64,000 bases of DNA from Prevotella sp. (lineage in GTDB: Bacteria; Bacteroidota; Bacteroidia; Bacteroidales; Bacteroidaceae): NCBI GenBank assembly GCA_017538105.1, contig JAFYJN010000058.1:1-64000 (forward strand), read 5' to 3'. The notes below the pieces were generated by a model, which was not told where the DNA came from, searched no databases, and saw nothing but the letters and a program-made list of their open reading frames with translations. Numbering within the stretch: the first letter of the stretch is position 1; each line of letters opens with the position of its first letter. Shown in pieces: positions 18,331 through 27,345 of the stretch. The position numbers and the translations under genes were made by a program.

Positions 18331-21300
18331 ATGAATATAACCAATTTCATCAAAAGGCCTGTTCTCTCGACGGTCATCTCGGTGGTCATCGTCATACTGG
18401 GATTCATCGGACTGGCTACACTGCCCATCGAGCAGTACCCTGACATCGCACCGCCTACTGTATCGGTCTTCACCTCATACCAAGGTGCTGATGCTGAGAC
18501 GGTGAAAAACTCGGTGCTTGCACCCCTCGAGGAAAGTATCAACGGTGTGGAGAACATGACTTATATGACGTCGTCGGCCACCAACCAAGGCTCGGCCAAC
18601 ATCTCCATACAGTTCAAGCAGGGAACCAATGCCGATATGTGCGCCGTGAATGTGCAAAACCGTGTGGCTCAAGCACAGGGCTTGCTGCCCGCCGAGGTGA
18701 CACGTGTTGGTGTGACGGTGCTTAAGAGACAGACCTCGCAGGTGATGATGTACACCATCACCTCTCCCGATGGACGTTACGATGATGAGTTCATCACCAA
18801 CTATGCCAATATCAATATCGTACCGGCACTGAAACGTATCCCCGGTGTGGGTGATATTCAGAGCCCGGGTATGAAGACTTACTCCATGCGTATCTGGCTC
18901 AAGCCAGAGGTCATGAAGCAGTACAACCTGATTCCCTCCGACATCTCAACGGCACTGGCGGAACAGAATATTGAGGCTGCCCCGGGTTCGTTCGGCGAAC
19001 GTAGCGACGTGGCCTACGAATATGTGATGCGCTACAAAGGCCGTTTGAAGACGGCAGAGGAATATGGCGACATCATTATCCGCAGCGATGTCAACGGACA
19101 GACTCTCCGCCTTAAAGACGTTGCGAAGGTTGAGTTGGGAGGATTGCAGTACTCGGTGTCGATGCGCAACAACAACCAACCCTCGTGTATGGGTATGGTG
19201 CAGCAGATTGCCGGCTCCAACGCCAACGAGATTGCCAAACAGGTGAAAGAGGTGTTGGAAGAGCAGTCGAAGAATTTCCCACCGGGATTGGAATACCGAA
19301 TCAACTATGACGTGACGGAGTTCCTATACGCCTCTATTGAGGAGGTGGTGAAGACATTGCTCATCACCCTTCTTCTGGTGTTCCTCGTGGTGTATATCTT
19401 CTTGCAGGACTTCCGCTCGACGCTCATCCCGATGATTGCCGTGCCTGTGTCGCTTATTGGTACGTTCTTCTTCCTGAAGGTGTTCGGATTCTCCATCAAC
19501 CTGCTCACCCTGTCGGCCCTCCTCTTGGCCATCGCCATCGTGGTCGATGATGCCATCGTGGTGGTCGAGGCGGTGCACGCCAAGCTCGACCAGGGTTACA
19601 AGAGTGCGCTCACGGCTTCTATTGATGCCATGAGCGAGATATCGGGCGCCATCATCTCCATCACCCTCGTCATGGCATCGGTGTTCATCCCCGTGTCGTT
19701 CATCGGTGGCACTTCGGGAACCTTCTACAGAGAGTTCGGCGTCACCATGGCGGTGTCAATCTTCATCTCGGCATTGAATGCCTTGACGCTGTCGCCGGCA
19801 TTGTGCGCCATCTTCCTCAAACCGAAAGACAAGGAAGGCAAGGAACGTAAGATGGGCCTCATGGAACGTTTCCATACGTCGTTCAACACCTCGTATAACA
19901 AGATTCAAGGTAAGTATAAGAATAGGGTGGAGAAACTGGTGCGCAAACCTTTACTCGTGGGTATCCTTGTCGTAGCGGGCATCGCCGGACTACTCTGGAC
20001 CATGAACACTACGAAGACGGGTCTTGTGCCCGACGAGGATACAGGTACCCTGTTCTGTACCATCTCCATGCCGCCCGCGACGAGTGTGGCACGTACCCGT
20101 CAGATTATTGACGAGGTGGATGCCATGCTGGCAACGAACACGGCCATTCAGAGCCGCGAGCAGATACAAGGCTATAACTTCATCGCAGGACAGGGCTCCG
20201 ACCAGGCCACATTCATTATCAAACTGAAACCGTTCTCTGAACGTGGTATCACCGAGGGTTCCATGGCCGTGTTGGGTATGATTTACAAGCAAACGGCTTC
20301 CATCAAGGATGCTCAGGTGCTGGCCTTCTCGCCACCAATGATTCCGGGATTCTCGGCCAACAGTGGTATCTCGCTCGTTATGCAGGACCGAACGGGCGGT
20401 GACCTGAATCGATTCTTCCAGGTAACGAAGGATTATCTGGCCGAACTGAACAAACGGCCGGAGATACAGACGGCGCAGACATCCTACAACCCATCGTATC
20501 CGCAGTATATGGTGGATATCGATGTGGCGAAGTGTAAACAGGCGGGCATCGCACCTAACACCGTGCTCACCACGCTGCAAGGCTACTATGGTGGTCTCTA
20601 TGCCTCGAACTTCAACTCCTATGGTAAACTATACCGTGTGATGATTCAAGGCGAGGTGGAAAGTCGTCAAAGTCCCGAGAGTATCAACAATATCTTCGTG
20701 CGCACTCCGTCGGGCATGACACCGGTGACCGAGTTCTGTACACTCAAACGTGTATATGGCCCCTCGAACATCAACCGCTTCAACCTATACACGAGTATCA
20801 ATGTGACGGCTACAGTGGCAGAGGGTTACTCCACTGGTGAGGCCATCAAGGCCGTAAGGGAAGTGGCTGCCGCAAACCTGCCACAGGGATATGCATACGA
20901 ATTCTCGGGACTGACTCGTTCTGAGGCTGAGTCGAGCAACTCCACGGCGCTTATCTTCGTGCTTTGTATCGTGTTTGTCTACCTCATTCTATCGGCTCAG
21001 TATGAGAGCTACCTGTTGCCGTTGGCGGTTATCCTCTCCATCCCATTCGGTTTGGCGGGTGCTTTCTTCTTCACGAAAATAACAGGGCATAATAACGATA
21101 TCTACATGCAGATTTCGCTCATCATGCTCATCGGTCTGTTGGCGAAGAACGCCATCCTTATCGTGCAGTTCGCGCTCGAACGCCGCGAGACAGGTATGGC
21201 CATATCATGGGCAGGCGTGTTGGGCGCAGGTGCCCGTCTGCGTCCTATCCTGATGACCTCTCTGGCCTTGATTATCGGTCTGTTGCCGATGCTTTGGCCC

Positions 21301-21531
21301 TTCGGCGTGGGTGCCCACGGCAACAATACACTGGGTTATGCCGCCATCGGCGGTATGCTCGTTGGTACGCTGTGCCAGATATTCGTGGTGCCGGCACTAT
21401 TCGTTATCTTCCAGTCATTGCAGGAGAAGTTCAAGCCCATGCAGTTTGAGGAGGAGGTGAACGAGGAGGTGGCTGCCGAATTGGCCCAGTATGCTCACCA
21501 GCCCATCGAAGAATATAAAGTAGAAGAATAA
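18331..21531 (+). CDS. RND multidrug efflux permease (HAE1, AcrB-like)
   Basis: This 1066-residue inner-membrane protein has the twelve-helix AcrB layout with two large periplasmic loops. The proton-relay residues are present: the aspartate pair in VVDDAIVVVE (fourth helix region) and the lysine in GLLAKNAILIV. It starts NFIKRPVLSTVISVVIVI, normal for HAE1 pumps. It uses the proton gradient to expel amphipathic compounds through the adaptor and the outer-membrane channel. Nothing in it points to a specific drug. The three genes are in the canonical order with short spacers. Confidence 0.96.
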   Translation: MNITNFIKRPVLSTVISVVIVILGFIGLATLPIEQYPDIAPPTVSVFTSYQGADAETVKNSVLAPLEESINGVENMTYMTSSATNQGSANISIQFKQGTNADMCAVNVQNRVAQAQGLLPAEVTRVGVTVLKRQTSQVMMYTITSPDGRYDDEFITNYANINIVPALKRIPGVGDIQSPGMKTYSMRIWLKPEVMKQYNLIPSDISTALAEQNIEAAPGSFGERSDVAYEYVMRYKGRLKTAEEYGDIIIRSDVNGQTLRLKDVAKVELGGLQYSVSMRNNNQPSCMGMVQQIAGSNANEIAKQVKEVLEEQSKNFPPGLEYRINYDVTEFLYASIEEVVKTLLITLLLVFLVVYIFLQDFRSTLIPMIAVPVSLIGTFFFLKVFGFSINLLTLSALLLAIAIVVDDAIVVVEAVHAKLDQGYKSALTASIDAMSEISGAIISITLVMASVFIPVSFIGGTSGTFYREFGVTMAVSIFISALNALTLSPALCAIFLKPKDKEGKERKMGLMERFHTSFNTSYNKIQGKYKNRVEKLVRKPLLVGILVVAGIAGLLWTMNTTKTGLVPDEDTGTLFCTISMPPATSVARTRQIIDEVDAMLATNTAIQSREQIQGYNFIAGQGSDQATFIIKLKPFSERGITEGSMAVLGMIYKQTASIKDAQVLAFSPPMIPGFSANSGISLVMQDRTGGDLNRFFQVTKDYLAELNKRPEIQTAQTSYNPSYPQYMVDIDVAKCKQAGIAPNTVLTTLQGYYGGLYASNFNSYGKLYRVMIQGEVESRQSPESINNIFVRTPSGMTPVTEFCTLKRVYGPSNINRFNLYTSINVTATVAEGYSTGEAIKAVREVAAANLPQGYAYEFSGLTRSEAESSNSTALIFVLCIVFVYLILSAQYESYLLPLAVILSIPFGLAGAFFFTKITGHNNDIYMQISLIMLIGLLAKNAILIVQFALERRETGMAISWAGVLGAGARLRPILMTSLALIIGLLPMLWPFGVGAHGNNTLGYAAIGGMLVGTLCQIFVVPALFVIFQSLQEKFKPMQFEEEVNEEVAAELAQYAHQPIEEYKVEE

Positions 21532-21538
21532 CACGTAG

Positions 21539-21560
21539 GGGCGGGATCGCTTTCCCGCCC
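21539..21560 (+). terminator. Intra-operon GC hairpin between pump and channel genes
   Basis: An 8-bp stem GGGCGGGA / TCCCGCCC with loop TCGCTT lies in the 45-base gap between the pump stop and the channel start. There is no U-tract, so it is more likely a REP-type or attenuating hairpin than a terminator. Confidence 0.5.
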
Positions 21561-21576
21561 GCAAAACAGATAATCA

Positions 21577-22962
21577 ATGAAAAAACTATCATTCGTATGT
21601 ATGGTCGCGGCGGCTGCGCTCTTCGCCAGCTGCGGACTGTACCAAAAATATGAACGGCCGGATGTGAACACGTCGGGCATATTCCGCGACAACGTGTCGC
21701 TCACCGACACGCTCGTGGCCACCGATACGGCGTCATTCGGCAACCTGCCGTGGCGAAGTCTCTTCACGGACCCGTATTTGTGCCATCTCATCGAGGAGGG
21801 ACTGGAACACAATACTGATCTGCTCAATGCGGCGCTCAACGTGCAGATGGCAGAGGCGCAACTGAAGGCGTCAAAACTGGCCTTCTTGCCACAGTTCACA
21901 TTCTCGCCGCAGGGAACCATCGGATGGTGGGACGGCAACGGGGCGGCAAAGACGTACCAACTGCCCATCGCCGCATCATGGAGCGTCGACCTCTTCGGCA
22001 ACCTCCTTTCGCAGAAACGCAGCGCACAAGTGACACTCCTCGCCACGAAAGATTATCAGGTGGTGGTGCAGTCGAACATCATCGCGGCCATCGCCAACAT
22101 GTATTACACATTACTGATGCTCGACAAGCAGCAGCAGATTCTTAACGACATGACGTCGCTTACCAAGGACACATGGGACATGATGAAACTGCAGATGGAC
22201 TTGGGAAGGGCTCGCTCGACGAGTGTGCAGAGTGCAGAGGCGAACTACTACTCAGTGTTGACACAGTCAACCGATATGAAACGACAGATACGTGAGGTTG
22301 AAAACTCGCTATCGTTGCTCATCGGACAACCGGCACAGACCATCGAACGCGGAAAACTTGAGGACCAGTCGCTGCCTTCGGAGTTCAGCACGGGCATAGG
22401 CTTCCAACTGTTGGCCAACCGCGCCGACGTGCATGCGGCGGAGATGCAACTGGCGTCATGCTTCTATAACGTGGAAACGGCTCGCAGCCGCTTCTATCCC
22501 TCCATCACCATCTCTCCCTCGGGAACCTTCACCAACAGCGGGGGAGGGGCAATTGTCAACCCAGGTAAGTGGCTGTTGTCCATCGTAGGATCATTGGTGC
22601 AGCCCATTTTCATGCGGGGACAGCTCACGGCGGGTCTGCGCGTGGCCGAGGCACAGGAGCAACAGGCGTTCAACACATGGCAGCACGCAGTGCTCCAGGC
22701 AGGAAGCGAGGTGAGCAATGCACTGGTGCAGTACCACTCGTCGGCCGAGAAAGCTGAACTGGAGGCGCATCAGATAGAGGTGCTGGAGAAAAATGTGGAG
22801 CATACACGAATGTTGTTCGCCAGTTCGTCGAGCACCTACCTCGAGGTCATCGGCGCTCAGCAGTCATTGCTCAATGCACAAATTTCCAAGGTAACCGACG
22901 ACTTCTATAAGATGCAGGCCGTGGTCAGTCTCTGGACAGCCCTCGGAGGCGGTGGAAAATAA
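21577..22962 (+). CDS. Outer-membrane efflux channel lipoprotein (TolC/OprM type)
   Basis: The 461-residue protein has a lipoprotein signal (MVAAAALFASCGLYQKYERP, Cys 15) and two outer-membrane efflux repeats of long helices, recognisable from PWRSLFTDPYLCHLIEEGL, NADLL-like NTDLLNAALNVQMAEAQLKA, SWSVDLFGNL and the second-repeat NRADVHAAEMQLASCFYNV. It forms the trimeric exit duct for the pump. This completes the tripartite operon starting at 17010. Confidence 0.93.
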   Translation: MKKLSFVCMVAAAALFASCGLYQKYERPDVNTSGIFRDNVSLTDTLVATDTASFGNLPWRSLFTDPYLCHLIEEGLEHNTDLLNAALNVQMAEAQLKASKLAFLPQFTFSPQGTIGWWDGNGAAKTYQLPIAASWSVDLFGNLLSQKRSAQVTLLATKDYQVVVQSNIIAAIANMYYTLLMLDKQQQILNDMTSLTKDTWDMMKLQMDLGRARSTSVQSAEANYYSVLTQSTDMKRQIREVENSLSLLIGQPAQTIERGKLEDQSLPSEFSTGIGFQLLANRADVHAAEMQLASCFYNVETARSRFYPSITISPSGTFTNSGGGAIVNPGKWLLSIVGSLVQPIFMRGQLTAGLRVAEAQEQQAFNTWQHAVLQAGSEVSNALVQYHSSAEKAELEAHQIEVLEKNVEHTRMLFASSSSTYLEVIGAQQSLLNAQISKVTDDFYKMQAVVSLWTALGGGGK

Positions 22963-23033
22963 CGAATAGTTACCATTGAAACCCCTAAACGGTCTGAGAT
23001 ATTCCTAGATTATCCTATTAAAAAAGAATAACC

Positions 23034-23813
23034 ATGAACGATATAAGTCCAAGAGCCGAAATCGATCCAAAGGCGAAAATAGGCGACAATTGCAAGATTT
23101 TCCCATTCGTATATATCGAAGGCGATGTGGAGATTGGTGATGGATGCATCATCTTTCCCTTCGTGAGCATCCTTAACGGCTCGCGAATTGGAAAGCGAAA
23201 CAAGATTCATCAGGGGTCGGTCATCGGTGCCCTGCCGCAGGACTTCGATTTCAAGGGCGAGAAGAGTGAGCTCATCATTGGCGACAACAACATCATCCGC
23301 GAAAACGTGGTCATCAACCGTGCCACACATACAGGTGGGAAAACGGTGATTGGCAACGATAACTTCCTCATGGAGGGCGCTCATATCTCGCACGATACGA
23401 AGGTGGGCAATGCCTGCGTCTTCGGTTACGGCACTAAGATAGCGGGAGACTGCGAGATTGGCAATGGCGTGATTTTCTCGTCGGGCGTCATCGAAAACGC
23501 CAAAACGCGCGTAGGTGACGGGTCCATGGTGACCGCTGGCTCGGCATTCTCCAAGGATGTGCCCCCATTTGTGGTGGCTGGAGGTGTGCCTGTGCGCTAC
23601 CAGGGTGTCAACAACACCATGCTCACCCACTACGGCATCGACGAGAAGATACAAAAACATATTGCCAATGCTTACCGTCTGGTGTTCCTCGGCCAGCAGA
23701 GCGTCTACGATAGTATGCTGCAAATACGCGACCAGGTACCCGACAGCCCTGAAATACAGCGTATCATAGAGTTTCTCAAAACCACCAAGGCGGGCATTGT
23801 CGGAAAGATGTGA
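23034..23813 (+). CDS. LpxA-like hexapeptide acyltransferase, divergent paralogue
   Basis: The 259-residue protein is a left-handed beta-helix O-acyltransferase with the LpxA pattern GALPQDFDFKGE, IGDNNIIRENVVINRAT and EGAHISHDTKVGN (catalytic-type His 117/120), then SKDVPPFVVAGG and a helical C-terminus. Typical LpxA, which acylates UDP-GlcNAc in lipid A synthesis, also has a strictly kept HQF motif; here that stretch reads GVIENAK (residues 151-157). It is also not next to lpxD, lpxC or fabZ. It may be an LpxA-like acyltransferase with another substrate rather than the housekeeping enzyme. Confidence 0.75.
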   Translation: MNDISPRAEIDPKAKIGDNCKIFPFVYIEGDVEIGDGCIIFPFVSILNGSRIGKRNKIHQGSVIGALPQDFDFKGEKSELIIGDNNIIRENVVINRATHTGGKTVIGNDNFLMEGAHISHDTKVGNACVFGYGTKIAGDCEIGNGVIFSSGVIENAKTRVGDGSMVTAGSAFSKDVPPFVVAGGVPVRYQGVNNTMLTHYGIDEKIQKHIANAYRLVFLGQQSVYDSMLQIRDQVPDSPEIQRIIEFLKTTKAGIVGKM

Positions 23814-23842
23814 CCACTATACCATACTGATAGTTTAACAAC

Positions 23843-23876
23843 TCATGCGATGGGATTCCAGGATGCCATCGCATGA
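23843..23876 (+). terminator. Terminator-type hairpin after the LpxA-like gene
   Basis: An 11-bp perfect stem TCATGCGATGG / CCATCGCATGA with a 12-base loop lies 30 bases past the stop. It separates this gene from the SusC locus. Confidence 0.7.
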
Positions 23877-23988
23877 ATTGTATATAGAACAATGCATATT
23901 TCTTGCAAAAATATACATTTAAAGAAGTTGCTTGTTAAAATTATTTAATTTTTATTTTTGTTTTCTTTTTTTTGGCGCGCTTTTTTTT

Positions 23989-23996
23989 ATATTTGC
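23989..23996 (+). promoter_or_regulatory. -7 box TATATTTG for the SusC/SusD operon
   Basis: TATATTTGCAT lies 159 bases before ATG 24155. The stretch before it is very T-rich. No adjacent sigma/anti-sigma pair or hybrid two-component regulator is present. Confidence 0.65.
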
Positions 23997-24154
23997 ATAT
24001 TACAATTCAAATCAAAAATACATAGGTACGATAAGCGATTAATGTGTATTGATTACACTTAAAACACACCTACAAAGCGTTTTAGAGACGTGAATGATGT
24101 CTCTGGGAATGATGCAGAAACTAACATAATTTAATATTAATATAACGAGTGTTT
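23997..24154 (+). promoter_or_regulatory. Long structured 5' leader of the SusC gene
   Basis: About 150 untranslated bases lie between the -7 box and the start. They contain a small hairpin GTGTA/TACAC (24044-24058), a hairpin AGAGAC/GTCTCT (24084-24104) and a direct repeat GAATGATG at 24092-24099 and 24107-24114. This suggests post-transcriptional control or a protein-binding site; no known riboswitch is recognised. Confidence 0.4.
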
Positions 24155-27100
24155 ATGAAAAAAAGTTTAACAATTCTTCTCGCCATGCTGTTCCTCAGTG
24201 TGGGAATGGCGTGGGCGCAAACGAGCATCACTGGTACTGTGGTGACGCAGGAGGAGGGAGATCCCATCGTTGGAGCCACAATTCGCGTTGTGGGCACACA
24301 ACAGGGAACAGTGACCGACTCCAATGGTAACTTTACTCTGAATGTGCCCAACAGCAATGCCGAATTGCAGGTGTCATACCTCGGATACGCTACACAGACA
24401 GTGCGCGCGCGTAATGGAATGACCATTCGGTTGGTGGCCGACGACAATCTGCTCGACGAAGTGGTGGTCACGGCTCTCGGTATCAAACGTTCAGCCAAGG
24501 CTATAGGCTATTCGGCCACTCAAGTCTTGGGAGAGGAAATCGCACAGGCTCGTACCAACGATGTCATGTCGAGTCTCGCCGGTAAGATGGCGGGTGTGTC
24601 CATTTCGAGCACATCTTCCGACCCGGGTGCCTCTAACGCGGTCATTATCCGTGGTATCAGCTCGCTGAGTGGTAGCAACCAGCCGCTCTATGTCATCGAC
24701 GGTGTGCCGATGGTCAACACGGCGGTTTACAGCTCCGACGGCTTGAACAGCGGCTTCGACTTCGGTAACGGTGCCGGGGCGGTCAACCCCGACGACGTGG
24801 AAAGTATGACAGTGCTAAAAGGTGCTGCAGCTACCGCTCTCTATGGTAGCCGCGCCGCTAACGGTGTCATCCTTATCACCACGAAGTCTGGACAGAAACA
24901 GTCACAGGGTATCGGTATCGAGTATAACGGTGGCCTGCAGTGGGAAAGCGTGCTACGCCTGCCACAGCAGCAGAATGAATTCGGTATGGGTTGGTACGGC
25001 AACCATACTGAGATTGAGAACGGCTCATGGGGTCCGAAATTCGATGGCGCCATCCTGCGTTACGGTCAGGTTTATGACTATCAGCAGAACATGAAGTCGT
25101 TCGTGGCCATACCCTCCAACATGCAGGATTTCTTCGATACGGGTTTCCGCTACAACAATAGCGTGTCGCTCACCGGCGCTACCGATGCTTCCACATTCTT
25201 CCTCTCGCTTTCACAAATCAAGGAAGATGGTATCATTCCTACCGATGCCGACAGTTATCGCAAGTACACCTTCGCTGGCCGCGCAAGCCACAAGATCAAA
25301 GACGTGACCCTTAGCATGTCGGTCAACTACGCATGGAACTCCAACGACTTCGTGACAACGGGTCAAAAGACAAGTTCTATGTACAACGCCATTATGCAGA
25401 CTCCGCGCGACATCAGTATTGCTGAGATGCAAGACCTCAGTAACCCCTTCAATACTCCGGGTTACTATTACACTCCTTATGGCGTGACCAATCCTTATTA
25501 CATTCTGGAGAACTATCTCAACAACTATGAGGGTTCACGTTTCTATGGTAAGTTGCAATTCGACTACGATTTCCTGAAGTATTTCCGCCTGACATACCGC
25601 TTCGGTCTTGACACGCAAACAGGACATCGCAACACCGGACAGCCCAACCTGGAGAAACTCTTCGCTGGTACCGCCAACGGAACGGATTTGACAGGTGAGA
25701 CGGGTGGAGTAAGTCAGCAGACCACTCGCCAGCGCGAAATCAACCACGACCTCATGGTCACCTTCGACAAAGATCTCATCGACGAACTGCACCTCAACGC
25801 TGTGGCGGGTTTCAACGGCAACGAGCGCAAATACTCCTATCTCTACGCTTCGGTTGACAACCTCACCATCCCCACTTGGTACGACCTGAGCAACTCGTCG
25901 GAAATACCTACTGTTGAAACTTACCTGAGCAAACGCCGCCTCGTTGGTATCTATGCACAGACTGAATTGGCATGGCGCAATATGCTCTATCTGACGCTGA
26001 CTGCCCGTAACGACTGGTCGTCAACACTGCCGAAAGGCAACCGCTCGTTCTTCTACCCTGGCATCACCGCCAGCTGGATTTTCACCGAACTTCTTAATGA
26101 CGACATCAAGAAATACGTCACTTTCGGTAAATTGCGCGCTGCATGGGGTAAGACCGGTAACGACGCCAACGTCTATATGACCCAATCGGTTTATGCACAG
26201 GCTGGTAGCAACTCGTCGGGTTGGGGTTCCAGTAGCTTCCCCTTCACCAAGACGGGTACCAACGCGTTCACCATGGGCAATGTGCTGGGTAGCAACACCC
26301 TCAGCCCTGAGATGTCAACCGAGTTTGAGGTCGGTCTGAACATGGCGTTCTTCCAGAACCGCTTCTCGTTCGACTTCTCTTACTACAACCGTAATACCGA
26401 TAAGCAGATATTCTCGCTGAACATGGATCCCGCTTCAGGTTACACAGCCATGAACACCAACCTCGGTAAGGTGCGTAACCAGGGTATCGAGTTGCTGATC
26501 AACGTGACACCCGTTAAGATTCGCGACTTCCAATGGGATCTCTCTTGGAACTTCACCAAGAATAAGAACAAGGTGCTTGACCTGCCTGATGAACTTGGAG
26601 GTGAGGCCCAGATTTACGGATTTACAGGTGGAACGGGTCTCTATGCCATCGAAGGTGAGGAACTCGGTATCTTCAAGGCATATACTTCGCAGAAAGACCC
26701 CGAGGGACATATCGTTGTCAATAAGAATGGTATCCCCGTCGCAACTAATGACTTGGTGGTCATCGGCTCAATGAACCACAAATACATGATGGGCTTCGGC
26801 ACTACTTTGAGATACAAAGGCGTTTCGTTGGCCGTCAACTTCGACTACCGTAAGGGTGGATTGATGTTCTCGCGTACAAAGGATATCCAGTATTTCGTGG
26901 GTAATGCCATTCAGACAGCATACAACGACCGTAACCCATGGATCGTGCCCAACTCTGTCACTGCTGTTACTGACGATGATGGAAACGTGCTTTCTTATCA
27001 GACCAACACCACTCCGCTCAATCCGACCCAAATCTTCAACTTCTGGAACAATGGTGGAGAGGAGATGGATGCTGCTTTCCTCGTAGATAAGACCTACCTG

Positions 27101-27340
27101 AAACTGCGTAACGTGGTACTCACTTGGGATTTGCCTAAACAGTGGCTCGCAAAGACATTCCTCACAGGCGTGTCAGTGTCGTTGTTCGGCAATAACCTCT
27201 TCTTGTGGACTCCGAAGAGCAATACCTTCATCGATCCGGAAACGACATCGTTCGGTAATGACCTTGAAGGAAACTTCGGTGAGTATTCCACCAACCCCAG
27301 CTCACGTAAATTTGGTTTCAACTTGAATGTAAAATTTTAA
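24155..27340 (+). CDS. SusC/RagA-type TonB-dependent outer-membrane importer
   Basis: The 1061-residue protein starts with a signal peptide (MKKSLTILLAMLFLSVGMAW) and a carboxypeptidase-D-regulatory-like domain (SITGTVVTQEEGDPIVGATI), followed by the plug (DEVVVTALGIKRSAKAIGYS; VIIRGISSLSG; YVIDGVP; VLKGAAATALYGSRAANGVI) and a 22-strand barrel ending NPSSRKFGFNLNVKF. It imports a ligand captured by the SusD lipoprotein next door, powered by TonB. ATG 24155 is preferred over GTG 24149 because it begins the signal peptide. The absence of glycosidases around it argues against a classic polysaccharide locus. Confidence 0.95.
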   Translation: MKKSLTILLAMLFLSVGMAWAQTSITGTVVTQEEGDPIVGATIRVVGTQQGTVTDSNGNFTLNVPNSNAELQVSYLGYATQTVRARNGMTIRLVADDNLLDEVVVTALGIKRSAKAIGYSATQVLGEEIAQARTNDVMSSLAGKMAGVSISSTSSDPGASNAVIIRGISSLSGSNQPLYVIDGVPMVNTAVYSSDGLNSGFDFGNGAGAVNPDDVESMTVLKGAAATALYGSRAANGVILITTKSGQKQSQGIGIEYNGGLQWESVLRLPQQQNEFGMGWYGNHTEIENGSWGPKFDGAILRYGQVYDYQQNMKSFVAIPSNMQDFFDTGFRYNNSVSLTGATDASTFFLSLSQIKEDGIIPTDADSYRKYTFAGRASHKIKDVTLSMSVNYAWNSNDFVTTGQKTSSMYNAIMQTPRDISIAEMQDLSNPFNTPGYYYTPYGVTNPYYILENYLNNYEGSRFYGKLQFDYDFLKYFRLTYRFGLDTQTGHRNTGQPNLEKLFAGTANGTDLTGETGGVSQQTTRQREINHDLMVTFDKDLIDELHLNAVAGFNGNERKYSYLYASVDNLTIPTWYDLSNSSEIPTVETYLSKRRLVGIYAQTELAWRNMLYLTLTARNDWSSTLPKGNRSFFYPGITASWIFTELLNDDIKKYVTFGKLRAAWGKTGNDANVYMTQSVYAQAGSNSSGWGSSSFPFTKTGTNAFTMGNVLGSNTLSPEMSTEFEVGLNMAFFQNRFSFDFSYYNRNTDKQIFSLNMDPASGYTAMNTNLGKVRNQGIELLINVTPVKIRDFQWDLSWNFTKNKNKVLDLPDELGGEAQIYGFTGGTGLYAIEGEELGIFKAYTSQKDPEGHIVVNKNGIPVATNDLVVIGSMNHKYMMGFGTTLRYKGVSLAVNFDYRKGGLMFSRTKDIQYFVGNAIQTAYNDRNPWIVPNSVTAVTDDDGNVLSYQTNTTPLNPTQIFNFWNNGGEEMDAAFLVDKTYLKLRNVVLTWDLPKQWLAKTFLTGVSVSLFGNNLFLWTPKSNTFIDPETTSFGNDLEGNFGEYSTNPSSRKFGFNLNVKF

Positions 27341-27345
27341 TCTCT

